Below are positions 17,051 to 24,983 of a stretch of DNA of 64,000 nt, in pieces. The notes under the pieces are model-generated. The model saw nothing but the letters and a program-made list of their open reading frames with translations, did not search any database and was not told the DNA's origin. The position numbers and the translations under genes were made by a program. The DNA is from Mycolicibacterium sp. CBMA 234 (GTDB lineage: Bacteria; Actinomycetota; Actinomycetes; Mycobacteriales; Mycobacteriaceae): the NCBI RefSeq assembly GCF_009729415.1, contig NZ_MPKW01000022.1, positions 62,001 through 126,000 on the forward strand. The letters run 5' to 3'. How positions within the stretch are numbered: position 1 is the first letter of the stretch; every line of letters starts with the position of its first letter.

Positions 17051-17314
17051 GTGCTCCACGTCTACGCGGCGACGTACGCGGCAGCGTGGGCTGTCGTTGC
17101 GGTAATCGCGTATCTGATCAGCCGTAGGTGGAGCAGCGACGGACATCGTCCGAACCACCGGCTCCTCACCAGCACGCTGGCGGGCGCGGTGTGGCCCATC
17201 ATCCTGGTCGGCCTGCTTGAAGCAGGCACCGTCACGCTGTTGTCCAACAGCCATGCCCTGCGTGAACCGGCGCCCATCGCGGCGGGCGCCAGCAACGTGG
17301 CGGAGCTGCCCTAG
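17051..17314 (+). CDS. Small membrane protein, unknown function
   Basis: 87 aa from a GTG at 17051, chosen because a purine-rich GGGGGAGGGGC stretch ends 3 bases upstream. Two hydrophobic segments are visible: residues ~5-24 (TYAAAWAVVAVIAYLIS) and ~45-65 (LAGAVWPIILVGLLEAGTVT). The loop between them is basic and the C-terminus is Ala/Pro-rich. A longer open frame upstream (from 16895) has no ribosome site and unlikely composition. The 240 bp before it (16808-17050) are relatively AT-rich and hold its presumed promoter. It ends 11 bp from the convergent DUF2236 gene. I recognise no family. Confidence 0.6.
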   Translation: MLHVYAATYAAAWAVVAVIAYLISRRWSSDGHRPNHRLLTSTLAGAVWPIILVGLLEAGTVTLLSNSHALREPAPIAAGASNVAELP

Positions 17315-17325
17315 GCGAGCTGCTG

Positions 17326-18546
17326 TCAGGCCACCCCGCGAAGGTGCGACGCGGACGCCCCGATGGTTGCCTGATCGTCACCGATCATGGTGTGCAGCAA
17401 CGCTTTCTGCTCGCGTGCCCCTCGGTCGGCCGCGCGCTCCACACCGCCCGGCACGGCCAGTGCCACGATGCTGCGCACGCCGTTGACGGGAATCCGAAGC
17501 AGCGGATACCACGGCGGCATATAGGCCGGAAGCCCCAGCGTGCGCATCACCCGTGGCCCCAGGAAGGCCGTCGTGACCGACAGGTGCTGCGCCCAAGCCA
17601 GCCGCCGTCGCAGGCCCGTCGCTCCGCGGTAATACCAGGCCAGCGGGTCGCGCGCCATCGGCACTGACAGCTGCTGCGTAGTTTCGTCGGACACCGCGAG
17701 CGCCGTGGACGTGTGATACAGGATGCGGATGCTGTCCCGGAACGACCGCGGCAGCCACTCGTCATGCACGCCCATCAGCCACCCCACGTACCGGGTCAGA
17801 TGTGCGACGGCGTTCAGCTCCGCCGGCGTCGCCAGGATGCCCATGGCTAGTGCGCCGGTCACCGGAGAGACGATCGCGCCGACCAGCGTGGCCGCCATGT
17901 CGGTCTGATTGACCGGCAGGCCCCATTGGTCCGATCTCCAATCCGGCAGCGCCAGGACGTGCCGGCGCACCATGGAGTGCACGAACCGGACGCGGATCGT
18001 GGACCGGTAGCCGACCCCGAACCGGTTCAGCCCGCCGTCGTCGATCACATCGAGCGCCCACTGCATGGTTTCAGCGAACCGCTGGTTGGATCCCTTTTCC
18101 AGGGCTCCGGTCCGCAGCAGGGTCTGGTTGAAGCCGGAGAACTGGTAGCCACCCAGCAGCGCCACGTCCCGGGCGATGTACATGCCGTCGGCACCACCGC
18201 GTCGCAGCGTCCGCTGCGCGATGCGCAACGTGTCGTAGTCCACCCAGTCCGGCGTGGTTTCGATCTCTTCGAAGAAGCGGCGCAGCGGCTCCGGAGCTTC
18301 CGGCACGGCGGCGATGCCGTCGGTCAGCGCTCGGTCAAACAGCGGCCGCAGCTGCTTCATGCCCGCTTCCGACATCCACGCGACCAGCGAATCCATCGGT
18401 TCGTCTCCGACATTGAGCCGGTCTCCCAGCCGCTGCCACTGCGCGGCATCAGGCTTGCCGATGGCCAGCAGCGTCGCGAACAACTCAATGGCGGCCGGCA
18501 CCGGTTGCGGGCGGTCGGGATGACGCGCCGGGATCGGTTGAGGCAT
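17326..18546 (-). CDS. DUF2236 / MpaB-family oxygenase, latex-clearing-protein-like
   Basis: 406 aa. The family includes the b-type haem latex-clearing protein (Lcp), which cleaves polyisoprene, and many mycobacterial relatives of unknown substrate. Family features seen are VRFVHSMVRRHVL (helix with the Arg/His pattern), QWGLPVNQTDMAATLV and HDEWLPRSFRDS. The protein is predicted to be mostly helical, with no clear signal peptide. A near-perfect 18-bp palindrome lies 22 bp upstream of the start (18568-18585), so regulation by a TetR-type repressor is plausible. No regulator gene is adjacent. The substrate is unknown; calling it an oxygenase is by family only. Confidence 0.8.
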   Translation of the reverse strand: MPQPIPARHPDRPQPVPAAIELFATLLAIGKPDAAQWQRLGDRLNVGDEPMDSLVAWMSEAGMKQLRPLFDRALTDGIAAVPEAPEPLRRFFEEIETTPDWVDYDTLRIAQRTLRRGGADGMYIARDVALLGGYQFSGFNQTLLRTGALEKGSNQRFAETMQWALDVIDDGGLNRFGVGYRSTIRVRFVHSMVRRHVLALPDWRSDQWGLPVNQTDMAATLVGAIVSPVTGALAMGILATPAELNAVAHLTRYVGWLMGVHDEWLPRSFRDSIRILYHTSTALAVSDETTQQLSVPMARDPLAWYYRGATGLRRRLAWAQHLSVTTAFLGPRVMRTLGLPAYMPPWYPLLRIPVNGVRSIVALAVPGGVERAADRGAREQKALLHTMIGDDQATIGASASHLRGVA

Positions 18547-18567
18547 CGTCGGGCTCCTTGTTCACGC

Positions 18568-18585
18568 TGACAACGTACGTAGTCA
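18568..18585. promoter_or_regulatory. Palindromic operator upstream of the DUF2236 gene
   Basis: TGACAACGTACGTAGTCA is symmetrical except at one base pair of positions. It lies between the divergent DUF2236 (start 18546) and DUF3887 (start 18677) genes and has the size and symmetry of a TetR-family site. Confidence 0.55.
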
Positions 18586-18676
18586 AAACTAGGCGGTACC
18601 GACGGTCCGGTCAATGGCAGATGCAACGGGCCGGACCCGAAGGCATACCCTGTTGCTCATGTGGCGGGGAGAATCG

Positions 18677-19090
18677 TTGAACCATCAGAGTCGCGTGACG
18701 GCCGCCATCGCGGCACTCTGCCTCGGAGCCGGCGTGGCCCTGAGCGCGGCGCCGACCGCCCTGGCGGCCGACGCTCCTGATCAGGTGACGCTGACCTCGA
18801 TCGACGACATTGCGACGGGCAACTTCGCCGCCGTCGCCGCCCGTTTCGACCCGGCGCTACAAAAGAGGCTGACCGCCAATTCGTTGGAGCAGGTGTGGAG
18901 CACCTACCAGCGGACCTTCGGGGCATACCAATCCCACGGCGACGCCGAGGACACGCCGCGCGGCGACCTCACCGTGGTGAACGTGCCCCTGCAGATGGAA
19001 CGCAAGCCGGGCCAGTTCCGGCTCAAGATCCACCCCAACGGCACCATCGCCGACGTGTACTTCCTGCGCGACGGCGTTCCGGTTCCCTGA
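18677..19090 (+). CDS. Secreted DUF3887-type protein
   Basis: 137 aa from a TTG at 18677, chosen because GGGGAG lies 5 bases upstream and because the start then gives a clean signal peptide (RVTAAIAALCLGAGVALSAA, cleavage near ALAADA). An ATG at 18659 is the alternative. The mature part (IATGNFAAVAARFDPALQKR, LEQVWSTYQRTFGAY, VVNVPLQMERKPGQFRLKI) matches DUF3887, a small cystatin-like domain found in exported proteins and fused to hydrolases. Role unknown. It is divergent from the DUF2236 gene and convergent with the alcohol dehydrogenase gene (7 bp between stops). Confidence 0.78.
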   Translation: MNHQSRVTAAIAALCLGAGVALSAAPTALAADAPDQVTLTSIDDIATGNFAAVAARFDPALQKRLTANSLEQVWSTYQRTFGAYQSHGDAEDTPRGDLTVVNVPLQMERKPGQFRLKIHPNGTIADVYFLRDGVPVP

Positions 19091-19097
19091 CCGACCG

Positions 19098-20141
19098 TCA
19101 GGGTTGGCGCGGGTCGATCAGGGTGACCCCGACCGGGCTGGCGGTGCCGAACTCGGGCAGCATGCGGGCCCCTTCGGCCAGCCCGACCACTCGCTCGACC
19201 AACGCCTGCGGACGCAGACTGCCCGCCGCGACCATGTCCAGCATTTCGGGATAGTCCACACTGGCCATGCCGTGCGAGCCCAAAACATCCAATTCCCAAG
19301 CGATTACGCGGTCCATCGGTACCTGCGGGTGCCCGTCGACGTTGGGTAGGAGTCCTACCTGAACGTGACGACCACGGCGCCGCAGGCTGTGGATGGCGTC
19401 GGCACACGTCCCCGCGGTACCGACCGCGTCGACTGCGACGTGGCTGCCGCCGCCAGTGATCTCGTGCACGGCGCCCGGTACGTCCGCACCGTCAGCGAGC
19501 ACCGTGTCGCTCGCGCCGAAGCTGCGCGCCAGTTCCAACGCGGCCGGGGTGCGGTCGACGGCAATGACATTGGCGCCGGCCGCGACGGCCACCTGGACGG
19601 CACTGAGCCCCACCCCACCGACGCCGACCACGGTGACCCACTCGCCCGCCTGCACTCCCGCGCGGGCGCGCAAGGCGCGGTAGGCAGTGGCGTACCGGCA
19701 ACCCAGCGCAGCCGCCGCGGCATCCTCGATAGTTTCCGGCACCGCAACAAGATTCGTGTCGGCGGCATGCAGCGCCACGTACTCGCCAAACGAACCCCAA
19801 TGGGTGAAACCGGGCTGAGTCTGGTCGGGACACACCTGGGCTTGGCCGGCCGCGCACCATGCGCACGTGCCGCATCCGCAGACGAACGGTGTGGTGACCC
19901 GATCGCCGACGCCCCACCGGCGGACGTCAGCGCCCACCGCGACCACTTCTCCGACCAGTTCATGGCCCGGGACATGCGGGAGGGTGACGCCGTCGTCGTG
20001 TCCGGCCCACGCGTGCCAGTCGCTGCGGCACAGCCCGGTCGCGTGCACCTGCACCACCACCCCGCCTGGCGACGGCATCGGGTCAGCCACCGACCGGACA
20101 TCCACGGGCCCGCCGAATTCCTCGAAAATCACCGCGCGCAT
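19098..20141 (-). CDS. Zinc-dependent alcohol dehydrogenase
   Basis: 347 aa medium-chain dehydrogenase/reductase that oxidises an alcohol or reduces an aldehyde with NAD(P). Catalytic zinc ligands are Cys in GLCRSDWH and His in PGHELVGEV. Structural zinc cysteines are in CGCGTCAWCAAGQAQVC. The dinucleotide fold has VVGVGGVGLSAVQVA, with an acidic residue after the second strand (VIAVDRT), which favours NAD over NADP. Substrate unknown. The ATG at 20141 is 21 bp upstream of the small peptide gene's stop on the same strand. Confidence 0.93.
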   Translation of the reverse strand: MRAVIFEEFGGPVDVRSVADPMPSPGGVVVQVHATGLCRSDWHAWAGHDDGVTLPHVPGHELVGEVVAVGADVRRWGVGDRVTTPFVCGCGTCAWCAAGQAQVCPDQTQPGFTHWGSFGEYVALHAADTNLVAVPETIEDAAAAALGCRYATAYRALRARAGVQAGEWVTVVGVGGVGLSAVQVAVAAGANVIAVDRTPAALELARSFGASDTVLADGADVPGAVHEITGGGSHVAVDAVGTAGTCADAIHSLRRRGRHVQVGLLPNVDGHPQVPMDRVIAWELDVLGSHGMASVDYPEMLDMVAAGSLRPQALVERVVGLAEGARMLPEFGTASPVGVTLIDPRQP

Positions 20142-20162
20142 GGGGCCATCGTCCCCTGAAGA

Positions 20163-20318
20163 TCACGGCGCCGGGCAGGCGCCCCCACGCGCCGGATGCG
20201 CCGGCGGCACGGCGGCCAGATAGCCCGCGTCCTGCCCCAGATCGACGTGCTGAGCAGGGGCGCAGGACACCACTGCCAGCACAAAGACGACGGACAGCGC
20301 GGCCGCAACCAGTCGCAT
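20163..20318 (-). CDS. Small exported peptide, possible lipoprotein
   Basis: 51 aa. The N-terminus (MRLVAAALSVVFVLAVVSC) is a signal peptide ending in a lipobox-like VVSC; the mature peptide is about 33 residues (APAQHVDLGQDAGYLAAV...) with a Pro/Ala-rich end and a terminal Cys. The ATG at 20318 has GGAAGAGACGG upstream. It precedes the alcohol dehydrogenase gene on the same strand by 21 bp and could be its operon partner. No family recognised. Small size limits confidence. Confidence 0.45.
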   Translation of the reverse strand: MRLVAAALSVVFVLAVVSCAPAQHVDLGQDAGYLAAVPPAHPARGGACPAP

Positions 20319-20454
20319 ATCCGTCTCTTCCGGGCTGGGGCCGGCACACAGCGGAGGCCGACGCACTCCTGAAATCCCCATATCCGGCCGATTGCCCGTC
20401 TACACATCCCATCGATATGCGCTGTTCAGGGTGCACGCTGGCAACTGTCTGAGC

Positions 20455-20460
20455 TAAGAT
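20455..20460 (+). promoter_or_regulatory. Probable -10 element of the cold-shock gene
   Basis: TAAGAT fits the mycobacterial TANNNT pattern and would place the transcript start near 20467, leaving a 5' leader of about 47 nt before the csp ATG. No clear -35 is visible. Confidence 0.4.
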
Positions 20461-20513
20461 GCCTGGCGGACGTTTCTTCCTAACGTCCTGCTCTACATGA
20501 GAGAAGTTGGTAT

Positions 20514-20717
20514 ATGCCACAGGGAACTGTGAAATGGTTTAACAGTGAGAAGGGCTTCGGCTTCATCACTCCGGACGACGGCAGCAAGGATCTGTTCGTC
20601 CACTACTCGGAGATCAAGAGCAACGGCTTCCGCACCCTCGATGAGGGCCAGCGGGTCGAGTTCGAGGTCGGTCAGGGCAGCAAGGGCCCGGCTGCGACCG
20701 GAGTCACCGCGGTCTAA
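20514..20717 (+). CDS. cspA: Cold-shock protein (CspA family)
   Basis: 67 aa single cold-shock domain. Both RNA-binding motifs are present: KGFGFI (RNP1, residues 13-18) and DLFVHYSEI (RNP2 region). It begins MPQGTVKWFNSEKGFGFI, the standard sequence for actinobacterial CspA. It binds single-stranded RNA and DNA as a chaperone. AGAGAAG lies upstream of the ATG. Two hairpins follow the stop codon. Confidence 0.97.
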   Translation: MPQGTVKWFNSEKGFGFITPDDGSKDLFVHYSEIKSNGFRTLDEGQRVEFEVGQGSKGPAATGVTAV

Positions 20718-20766
20718 CTGAGCTGCAAAGCTCAGAGGGCTGGTGCGGATTGCTGCGCATCAGCCC
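20718..20766 (+). terminator. Tandem hairpins downstream of csp
   Basis: Hairpin 1 (20718-20735) is CTGAGCT paired with AGCTCAG around a 4-base loop. Hairpin 2 (20737-20766) is an 11-bp stem, GGGCTGGTGCG against CGCATCAGCCC, with one G-U pair and an 8-base loop. A short TCTTT follows a few bases later. Together they form a likely terminator and 3'-end stabiliser. Confidence 0.65.
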
Positions 20767-20879
20767 ACAAGTCTTTCACTACACCTTCGGCGGATGTCCA
20801 GGTCACTGACCTGGGCATCCGTTCGATGGCGTGCCTACCGGAACACTCCGGCCCGGCACAGCTGCCATACCCACGCGGG

Positions 20880-21560
20880 CTAAAAGAGGCCCAGCGCACG
20901 CGCGCCATTGTGGAGCACCATGGCGCCGATGACGACCATGATGGCCGCCATCAGACCCGCGTTGTTCTTTTCCATCCAGTCTTTCAGCCGGCGCATCGTG
21001 TCGTCGAGCCGCTCCCCCGCAATGGCATAGGCCAGGACTGGAACGGCGACCGTTGATGCTGCGACGATCACGAAGAATGCAGCAGCGGTCCAGTCACCCT
21101 CGAGTCCGAGCCCTGCGGTGCCGATCGCCAATCCGGCTGGCACGCAGATCAATACGACATCCGGGCGCACCAGCACCAGCGCTGCGCCCATCACTCCTGC
21201 ACGCGCCGGGGTGACTGTCGCGAACTTTTTCATCCACCCCGGGGAGTCGGTACTGCTGTGCCGGGTGAACCACCGGTAGATGCCGAAGACGATGAGCGCC
21301 GCACCGAACACCACCCGCAGCCACGACGCCCAGCCGGGCGGCGACTTGTGCACATCACTGAGCATGTGCGACGCCTGAACACACACCGCGATCACCGCGG
21401 CCAGGCCTAGTGCCCAGCCGGCGAGGAACGCCAGGCCGGTCGGCCGCGGTCGCGGCGCCTGCAAGACCAACACCGCAGGGATGACGGTGATCGGCGACAG
21501 CGCGACAACCAGCCCCAACGGAACGAGCCCGGTCAATACGGTGCCCCAACTTCCAGTCAT
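20880..21560 (-). CDS. GAP-family (Sap/SfLAP-like) membrane protein
   Basis: 226 aa from the ATG at 21560, chosen because the frame upstream is Arg-rich and looks non-coding. About six membrane segments are visible, beginning GTVLTGLVPLGLVVALSPI and ending AAIMVVIGAMVLHNGARALG. The pattern (LSPITVIPAVLVLQ near the N-terminus; GAALIVFGIYRWFTRH in the middle) fits the GPL/sulfolipid-addressing (Gap/Sap) family. Those proteins help move glycolipids to the mycobacterial surface. Whether a glycolipid is its cargo here is inference. Gap proteins accompany NRPS-made glycopeptidolipids in other species, but this gene lies 15 kb from the NRPS locus. Confidence 0.75.
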   Translation of the reverse strand: MTGSWGTVLTGLVPLGLVVALSPITVIPAVLVLQAPRPRPTGLAFLAGWALGLAAVIAVCVQASHMLSDVHKSPPGWASWLRVVFGAALIVFGIYRWFTRHSSTDSPGWMKKFATVTPARAGVMGAALVLVRPDVVLICVPAGLAIGTAGLGLEGDWTAAAFFVIVAASTVAVPVLAYAIAGERLDDTMRRLKDWMEKNNAGLMAAIMVVIGAMVLHNGARALGLF

Positions 21561-21744
21561 GGGCAGCAATCTACCTAGTGGAACACCCGACCGGCCGTCA
21601 TTCCTGCGCTGCGGACACGACCACCGCGAATATCGCCTGAACACGCGACGCCAGCGAACTATTTTTCCAGCCTCTAGCTACCACATACCGCACGGCGGTA
21701 GATTGCCCTATCAAGGAAAACTCCATGATAAAGGGGTGGGCATC

Positions 21745-21954
21745 GTGCGACGACAGCAAAAATTTTCCGTCCACGTCAGCGACTCATCGGAGAACCATCA
21801 GCGAGCGCATCTGCGACGCGGACGGATACGCAGGTATCTCGCGACGCTCGCTCTCCTGATCATGGCGACAGCACTCGGCTGCAGTAGCGACGATCTGAGG
21901 GCACTGCCGAGCCCACCCGGCGACACCAGCACAATGCACACGTGCGCCCCGTGA
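21745..21954 (+). CDS. Putative small lipoprotein
   Basis: 69 aa from a GTG at 21745, preceded by AAGGGGTGGG. A basic N-region of about 30 residues leads into a hydrophobic stretch (YLATLALLIMATALGCSSDD) whose ALGC is a good lipobox. The mature part is only ~24 residues (SSDDLRALPSPPGDTSTMHT...). The N-region is long for a signal peptide, so an internal start is possible. No family recognised. It lies between the divergent GAP-family gene and the Prim-Pol gene (convergent, 16 bp). Confidence 0.35.
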   Translation: MRRQQKFSVHVSDSSENHQRAHLRRGRIRRYLATLALLIMATALGCSSDDLRALPSPPGDTSTMHTCAP

Positions 21955-21970
21955 CCGAAACCCGTCGGCT

Positions 21971-22996
21971 CTATTGACCTTTGAGGTCCCGGTCTTTGCT
22001 CGGCTGCACCCGCTTCGGTTCGCCCGGCATCTTGGGATAGTTCGGCGGGTACGGCAGGTCGCCCAGCCCGCGGTCCTCGTCGGCCTGCACCATCTCGAGC
22101 AGCGGCTCCAGCGAATACGCCACCTCGTCGATGCCGGCCCAGGGGTCGTCGCGCTGTGCAAGCAGGTTCGGCACCGTGGCCATGGTGTAGTCGTCGGGGT
22201 CGGCGTCAGCCAGCTCACTCCAGGTCAGCGGCGTCGACACCGTCGCGATCGGCGTCTTGCGCACCGAATACGCCGAGGCGAACGTGCGGTCGCGGGCGTT
22301 CTGGTTGTAGTCGATGAACAACCGCTGCCCGCGCTCTTCCTTCCACCACGATGTCGTCACCGCGTCCGGCGCACGCCGCTCCACTTCACGGGCCAGGGCG
22401 ATGCCGGCGCGACGCACCGCGATGAAATCCCACTCCGGTTTGATCCGGACGAACACGTGCACCCCGCGACCGCCGGAGGTCTTGGGATAGCCGGTCAGGC
22501 CGAGCTCATCGAGGATCGGCGCCAGGACACCGGCGGCGATCTCGCGCGCTTCTTTGAACCCGGTGCCGGGTTGCGGGTCCAGGTCGATGCGCAGCTCATC
22601 CGGGTGCTCGACGTCAGGGCAGCGAACCTGCCACGGATGCAGGGTGATGGTGCCCATCTGCGCGGCCCAGATGATCGCCGACGGGTGCGTCACCTTGAGC
22701 GCATCGGCGGTGCGCCCCGACGGGAACGTCACCTGACACGTCTGCAGATACTCGGGATGCTTTACCGGAACCCGCTTTTGGTAAATCTCCTCGCCCTCGA
22801 TGCCGTCAGGGAAGCGCTGCAGGTGCGTCGGCCGGTCCCGCAGCAGCGTCACCATCCGGTCGGCGACCGCGAGGTAGTAGTCGACCATCGTGCGCTTGGT
22901 GCCCTTGCTTCCCAACTGAGGGAAGTACACCTTGTCGGGGCTGGTCAACCGGACGGCGACGCCGTCGACATCGAGTTCTTCTGCGGCACTTGCCAT
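21971..22996 (-). CDS. LigD-polymerase-domain protein (Prim-PolC / PolD1 type)
   Basis: 341 aa stand-alone archaeo-eukaryotic primase-polymerase related to the LigD polymerase domain. Active-site carboxylates are in LRIDLDPQPG, with SGGRGVHVFVRI, GQRLFIDYNQNARDRT and FASAYSVR as the following conserved motifs. The gene overlaps the ligC stop codon (TAATG), so the two are translationally coupled. In M. smegmatis the equivalent Prim-PolC/LigC pair acts in base excision repair gap filling and sealing; the same role is likely here. The ATG at 22996 is chosen because it gives the coupled start; the upstream extension lies within ligC. The C-terminus is basic and Pro-rich. Confidence 0.93.
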   Translation of the reverse strand: MASAAEELDVDGVAVRLTSPDKVYFPQLGSKGTKRTMVDYYLAVADRMVTLLRDRPTHLQRFPDGIEGEEIYQKRVPVKHPEYLQTCQVTFPSGRTADALKVTHPSAIIWAAQMGTITLHPWQVRCPDVEHPDELRIDLDPQPGTGFKEAREIAAGVLAPILDELGLTGYPKTSGGRGVHVFVRIKPEWDFIAVRRAGIALAREVERRAPDAVTTSWWKEERGQRLFIDYNQNARDRTFASAYSVRKTPIATVSTPLTWSELADADPDDYTMATVPNLLAQRDDPWAGIDEVAYSLEPLLEMVQADEDRGLGDLPYPPNYPKMPGEPKRVQPSKDRDLKGQ

Positions 22997-24045
22997 TATG
23001 AGTTCTCCAAGACGTCGTACAGGTCGTAGTTCAGCGGCACGTCGAGTTGGTCGAAGGTGCAGCTGGCCGGGTCCCGGTCCGGGCGCCAGCGCCGGAATTT
23101 CACGGTGTGCCGGAATCGTCTGCCGTGCACGCTGTTTCCCTCCATCTGGTCGTAGGCCACCTCGCACACCTTTTCCGGACGAATCGGAATCCAGGTCTTG
23201 TCGGCCGCCGAATTCCAGCGGCTCGCTTCGCCCTCCTGGGCGTCGCCGGTCCGCAGCGGCTCCAATTCAGCCAGTAACGCGACGCGGTCTTTCACGCTGA
23301 AAGATGCTGCGCCACCGACCATGTGAAGGTTGCCGTCGCTGTAGAGGCCCAGAAGGATGGATCCGATGCCCTCACCACTCTTGTGAATCCGGTAGCCGAT
23401 GGCCACACAATCCGCATCGCGGGCGTGCTTGACCTTGACCATCTCGCGCTTGCCCGGCAGGTAGGCGCCGTCGAGCCGTTTGGCGATCACGCCGTCCAGC
23501 CCGGCGCCTTCAAAGGTGGTCAGCCAGTGGGCGCCCTGCTCCGGGTCCTCGGTGGTGCGTGTGACGTGGCACCACTGTTGTTCGCTCACCAACTCCTGCA
23601 GGGCAGCACGACGCACCCGGAACGGCTCGGCCAGCAGGCTGCGGTCACCGTCCGCGAGCGCGTCGAACCCGATGAAGTGCGCCGGCGTCTGCTCGGCCAA
23701 CATCTGCACCCGGCTGGCGGCGGGATGGATGCGCTGACTCAACGACTCCCAGTCCAGCCGGATACGGCCGTTGATCTCCCGGGGCACCACCACTTCGCCG
23801 TCGAGGACGCAGCGAGGAGCGATCTCGTCGCGCAACGCACTGAGCAGTTCCGGGAAATAGCGGCCCAGCTCTTTTCCGTTGCGGGACTGCAGCACCACCT
23901 CGTCGCCGTCCCGGAACACGAGGGCACGGAAGCCGTCCCACTTGGGTTCATAGGACCACTGCCCCGGTTCGTCGGGCACCGCCGTGGCGGCCTTCGCGAG
24001 CATGGGGTCTATCGGTGGCAGCACAGGGAGGTCCACGGTTTCCAT
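22996..24045 (-). CDS. ligC: ATP-dependent DNA ligase LigC
   Basis: 349 aa ligase with a nucleotidyltransferase domain and an OB fold but no extra nuclease or polymerase domain, as expected for LigC. The adenylated lysine is K35 in EPKWDGFR (motif I). Motif III/IIIa includes FIGFDALADG and motif IV EGAGLDGVIAKRLDG. Motif V is MVKVKHARDADCVAIG. The start at the ATG 24045 fits family length; a GTG two codons upstream is possible. It is the first gene of the ligC-polymerase operon and is divergent from gluQ, with 58 bp between starts. Confidence 0.95.
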   Translation of the reverse strand: METVDLPVLPPIDPMLAKAATAVPDEPGQWSYEPKWDGFRALVFRDGDEVVLQSRNGKELGRYFPELLSALRDEIAPRCVLDGEVVVPREINGRIRLDWESLSQRIHPAASRVQMLAEQTPAHFIGFDALADGDRSLLAEPFRVRRAALQELVSEQQWCHVTRTTEDPEQGAHWLTTFEGAGLDGVIAKRLDGAYLPGKREMVKVKHARDADCVAIGYRIHKSGEGIGSILLGLYSDGNLHMVGGAASFSVKDRVALLAELEPLRTGDAQEGEASRWNSAADKTWIPIRPEKVCEVAYDQMEGNSVHGRRFRHTVKFRRWRPDRDPASCTFDQLDVPLNYDLYDVLENS

Positions 24046-24103
24046 ACTCACGTAGACCGGTGCGGGCGGGCAATCTCATCGCCCGGCGCGTTACATTGCG
24101 GTC

Positions 24104-24979
24104 GTGCCCCTCTCCCCTGCCGGCCGGTTCGCGCCGAGCCCGTCCGCCGATCTGCATATCGGCAACGTGCGCACCGCCGTGCTGGCGTGGCTGTTCGCCC
24201 GATCCAGCGGCCGACGGTTTCTGGTTCGGGTAGAAGACTTGGATGACCGCACCTTCCCCGACGTGGCGCAGCGCCAGTTGGCCGACCTGCAGTCCGTCGG
24301 AATCACCTGGGACGAAACACCCGAGTATCAGACCGCCCGGGTTGCCCGCTATCTCGCCGTCGTCTCCGAATTGACCGAACGCGGTCTGACGTTCGAATGC
24401 TTTTGCAGCAGAAAGGACATCCTGCAGGCGCCGCGGGCACCGCACGCACCAGAAGGCGCGTACCCGGGCACCTGCCGTTACCTCAGCGATGACGAACGTG
24501 CCCGACGCCGCGCCGACGGACGCCCGCCGGCCATCCGGTTGCGTTCGGACACAGCCGAATACACCGTGAGCGACGTACTGCACGGTTCCTATACCGGCGT
24601 CGTCGACGACTTCGTGCTGCGTCGCGGCGACGGCGTGCCCGCGTACAACCTGGCCGTGGTTGTCGACGATGCCGCCCAGGGCATCGACCAGGTGGTACGA
24701 GGCGACGACCTGCTGTCGTCGTCGCCGCGGCAGGCGTATCTGGCCGCGCTGCTCGGGTATTCGCAGCCGGTCTACGCGCACGTCCCGCTGGTGCTCAATG
24801 TCGACGGCAAGCGGCTGGCCAAACGCGACGGCGCCGTGACGGTTTCGGAGATCGGTGCGGAATCCGCCTTGGCACAGATCGCGGCATCGCTCGGCTACAC
24901 CGCCACCACCCTCGACGGCATGCTGGCGCAGTTCGATCCGGCACGACTACCCCGGGAGCCGTGGATCTTCCGGCCGTAG
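24104..24979 (+). CDS. gluQ: Glutamyl-Q tRNA(Asp) synthetase
   Basis: 291 aa truncated glutamyl-tRNA synthetase lacking the anticodon-binding domain. It attaches glutamate to the queuosine base at position 34 of tRNA(Asp). It starts GRFAPSPSADLHIGNVRTAV with the HIGH-type signature (HIGN) and has the zinc-site cysteines (CFCSRKDI and GTCR). The KMSKS-like KRLAKRDGAVTV follows. It starts with GTG at 24104. It lies 3.4 kb from tgt, the enzyme that inserts the queuosine precursor or queuine, so both steps acting on Q-tRNA are encoded in one neighbourhood. Confidence 0.95.
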   Translation: MPLSPAGRFAPSPSADLHIGNVRTAVLAWLFARSSGRRFLVRVEDLDDRTFPDVAQRQLADLQSVGITWDETPEYQTARVARYLAVVSELTERGLTFECFCSRKDILQAPRAPHAPEGAYPGTCRYLSDDERARRRADGRPPAIRLRSDTAEYTVSDVLHGSYTGVVDDFVLRRGDGVPAYNLAVVVDDAAQGIDQVVRGDDLLSSSPRQAYLAALLGYSQPVYAHVPLVLNVDGKRLAKRDGAVTVSEIGAESALAQIAASLGYTATTLDGMLAQFDPARLPREPWIFRP

Positions 24980-24983
24980 GGCA

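Noticed and set aside
21481..21744. N-terminal extension of the putative lipoprotein
   Set aside because: It overlaps the GAP-family gene and has no ribosome site; the start at 21745 gives a lipobox protein.
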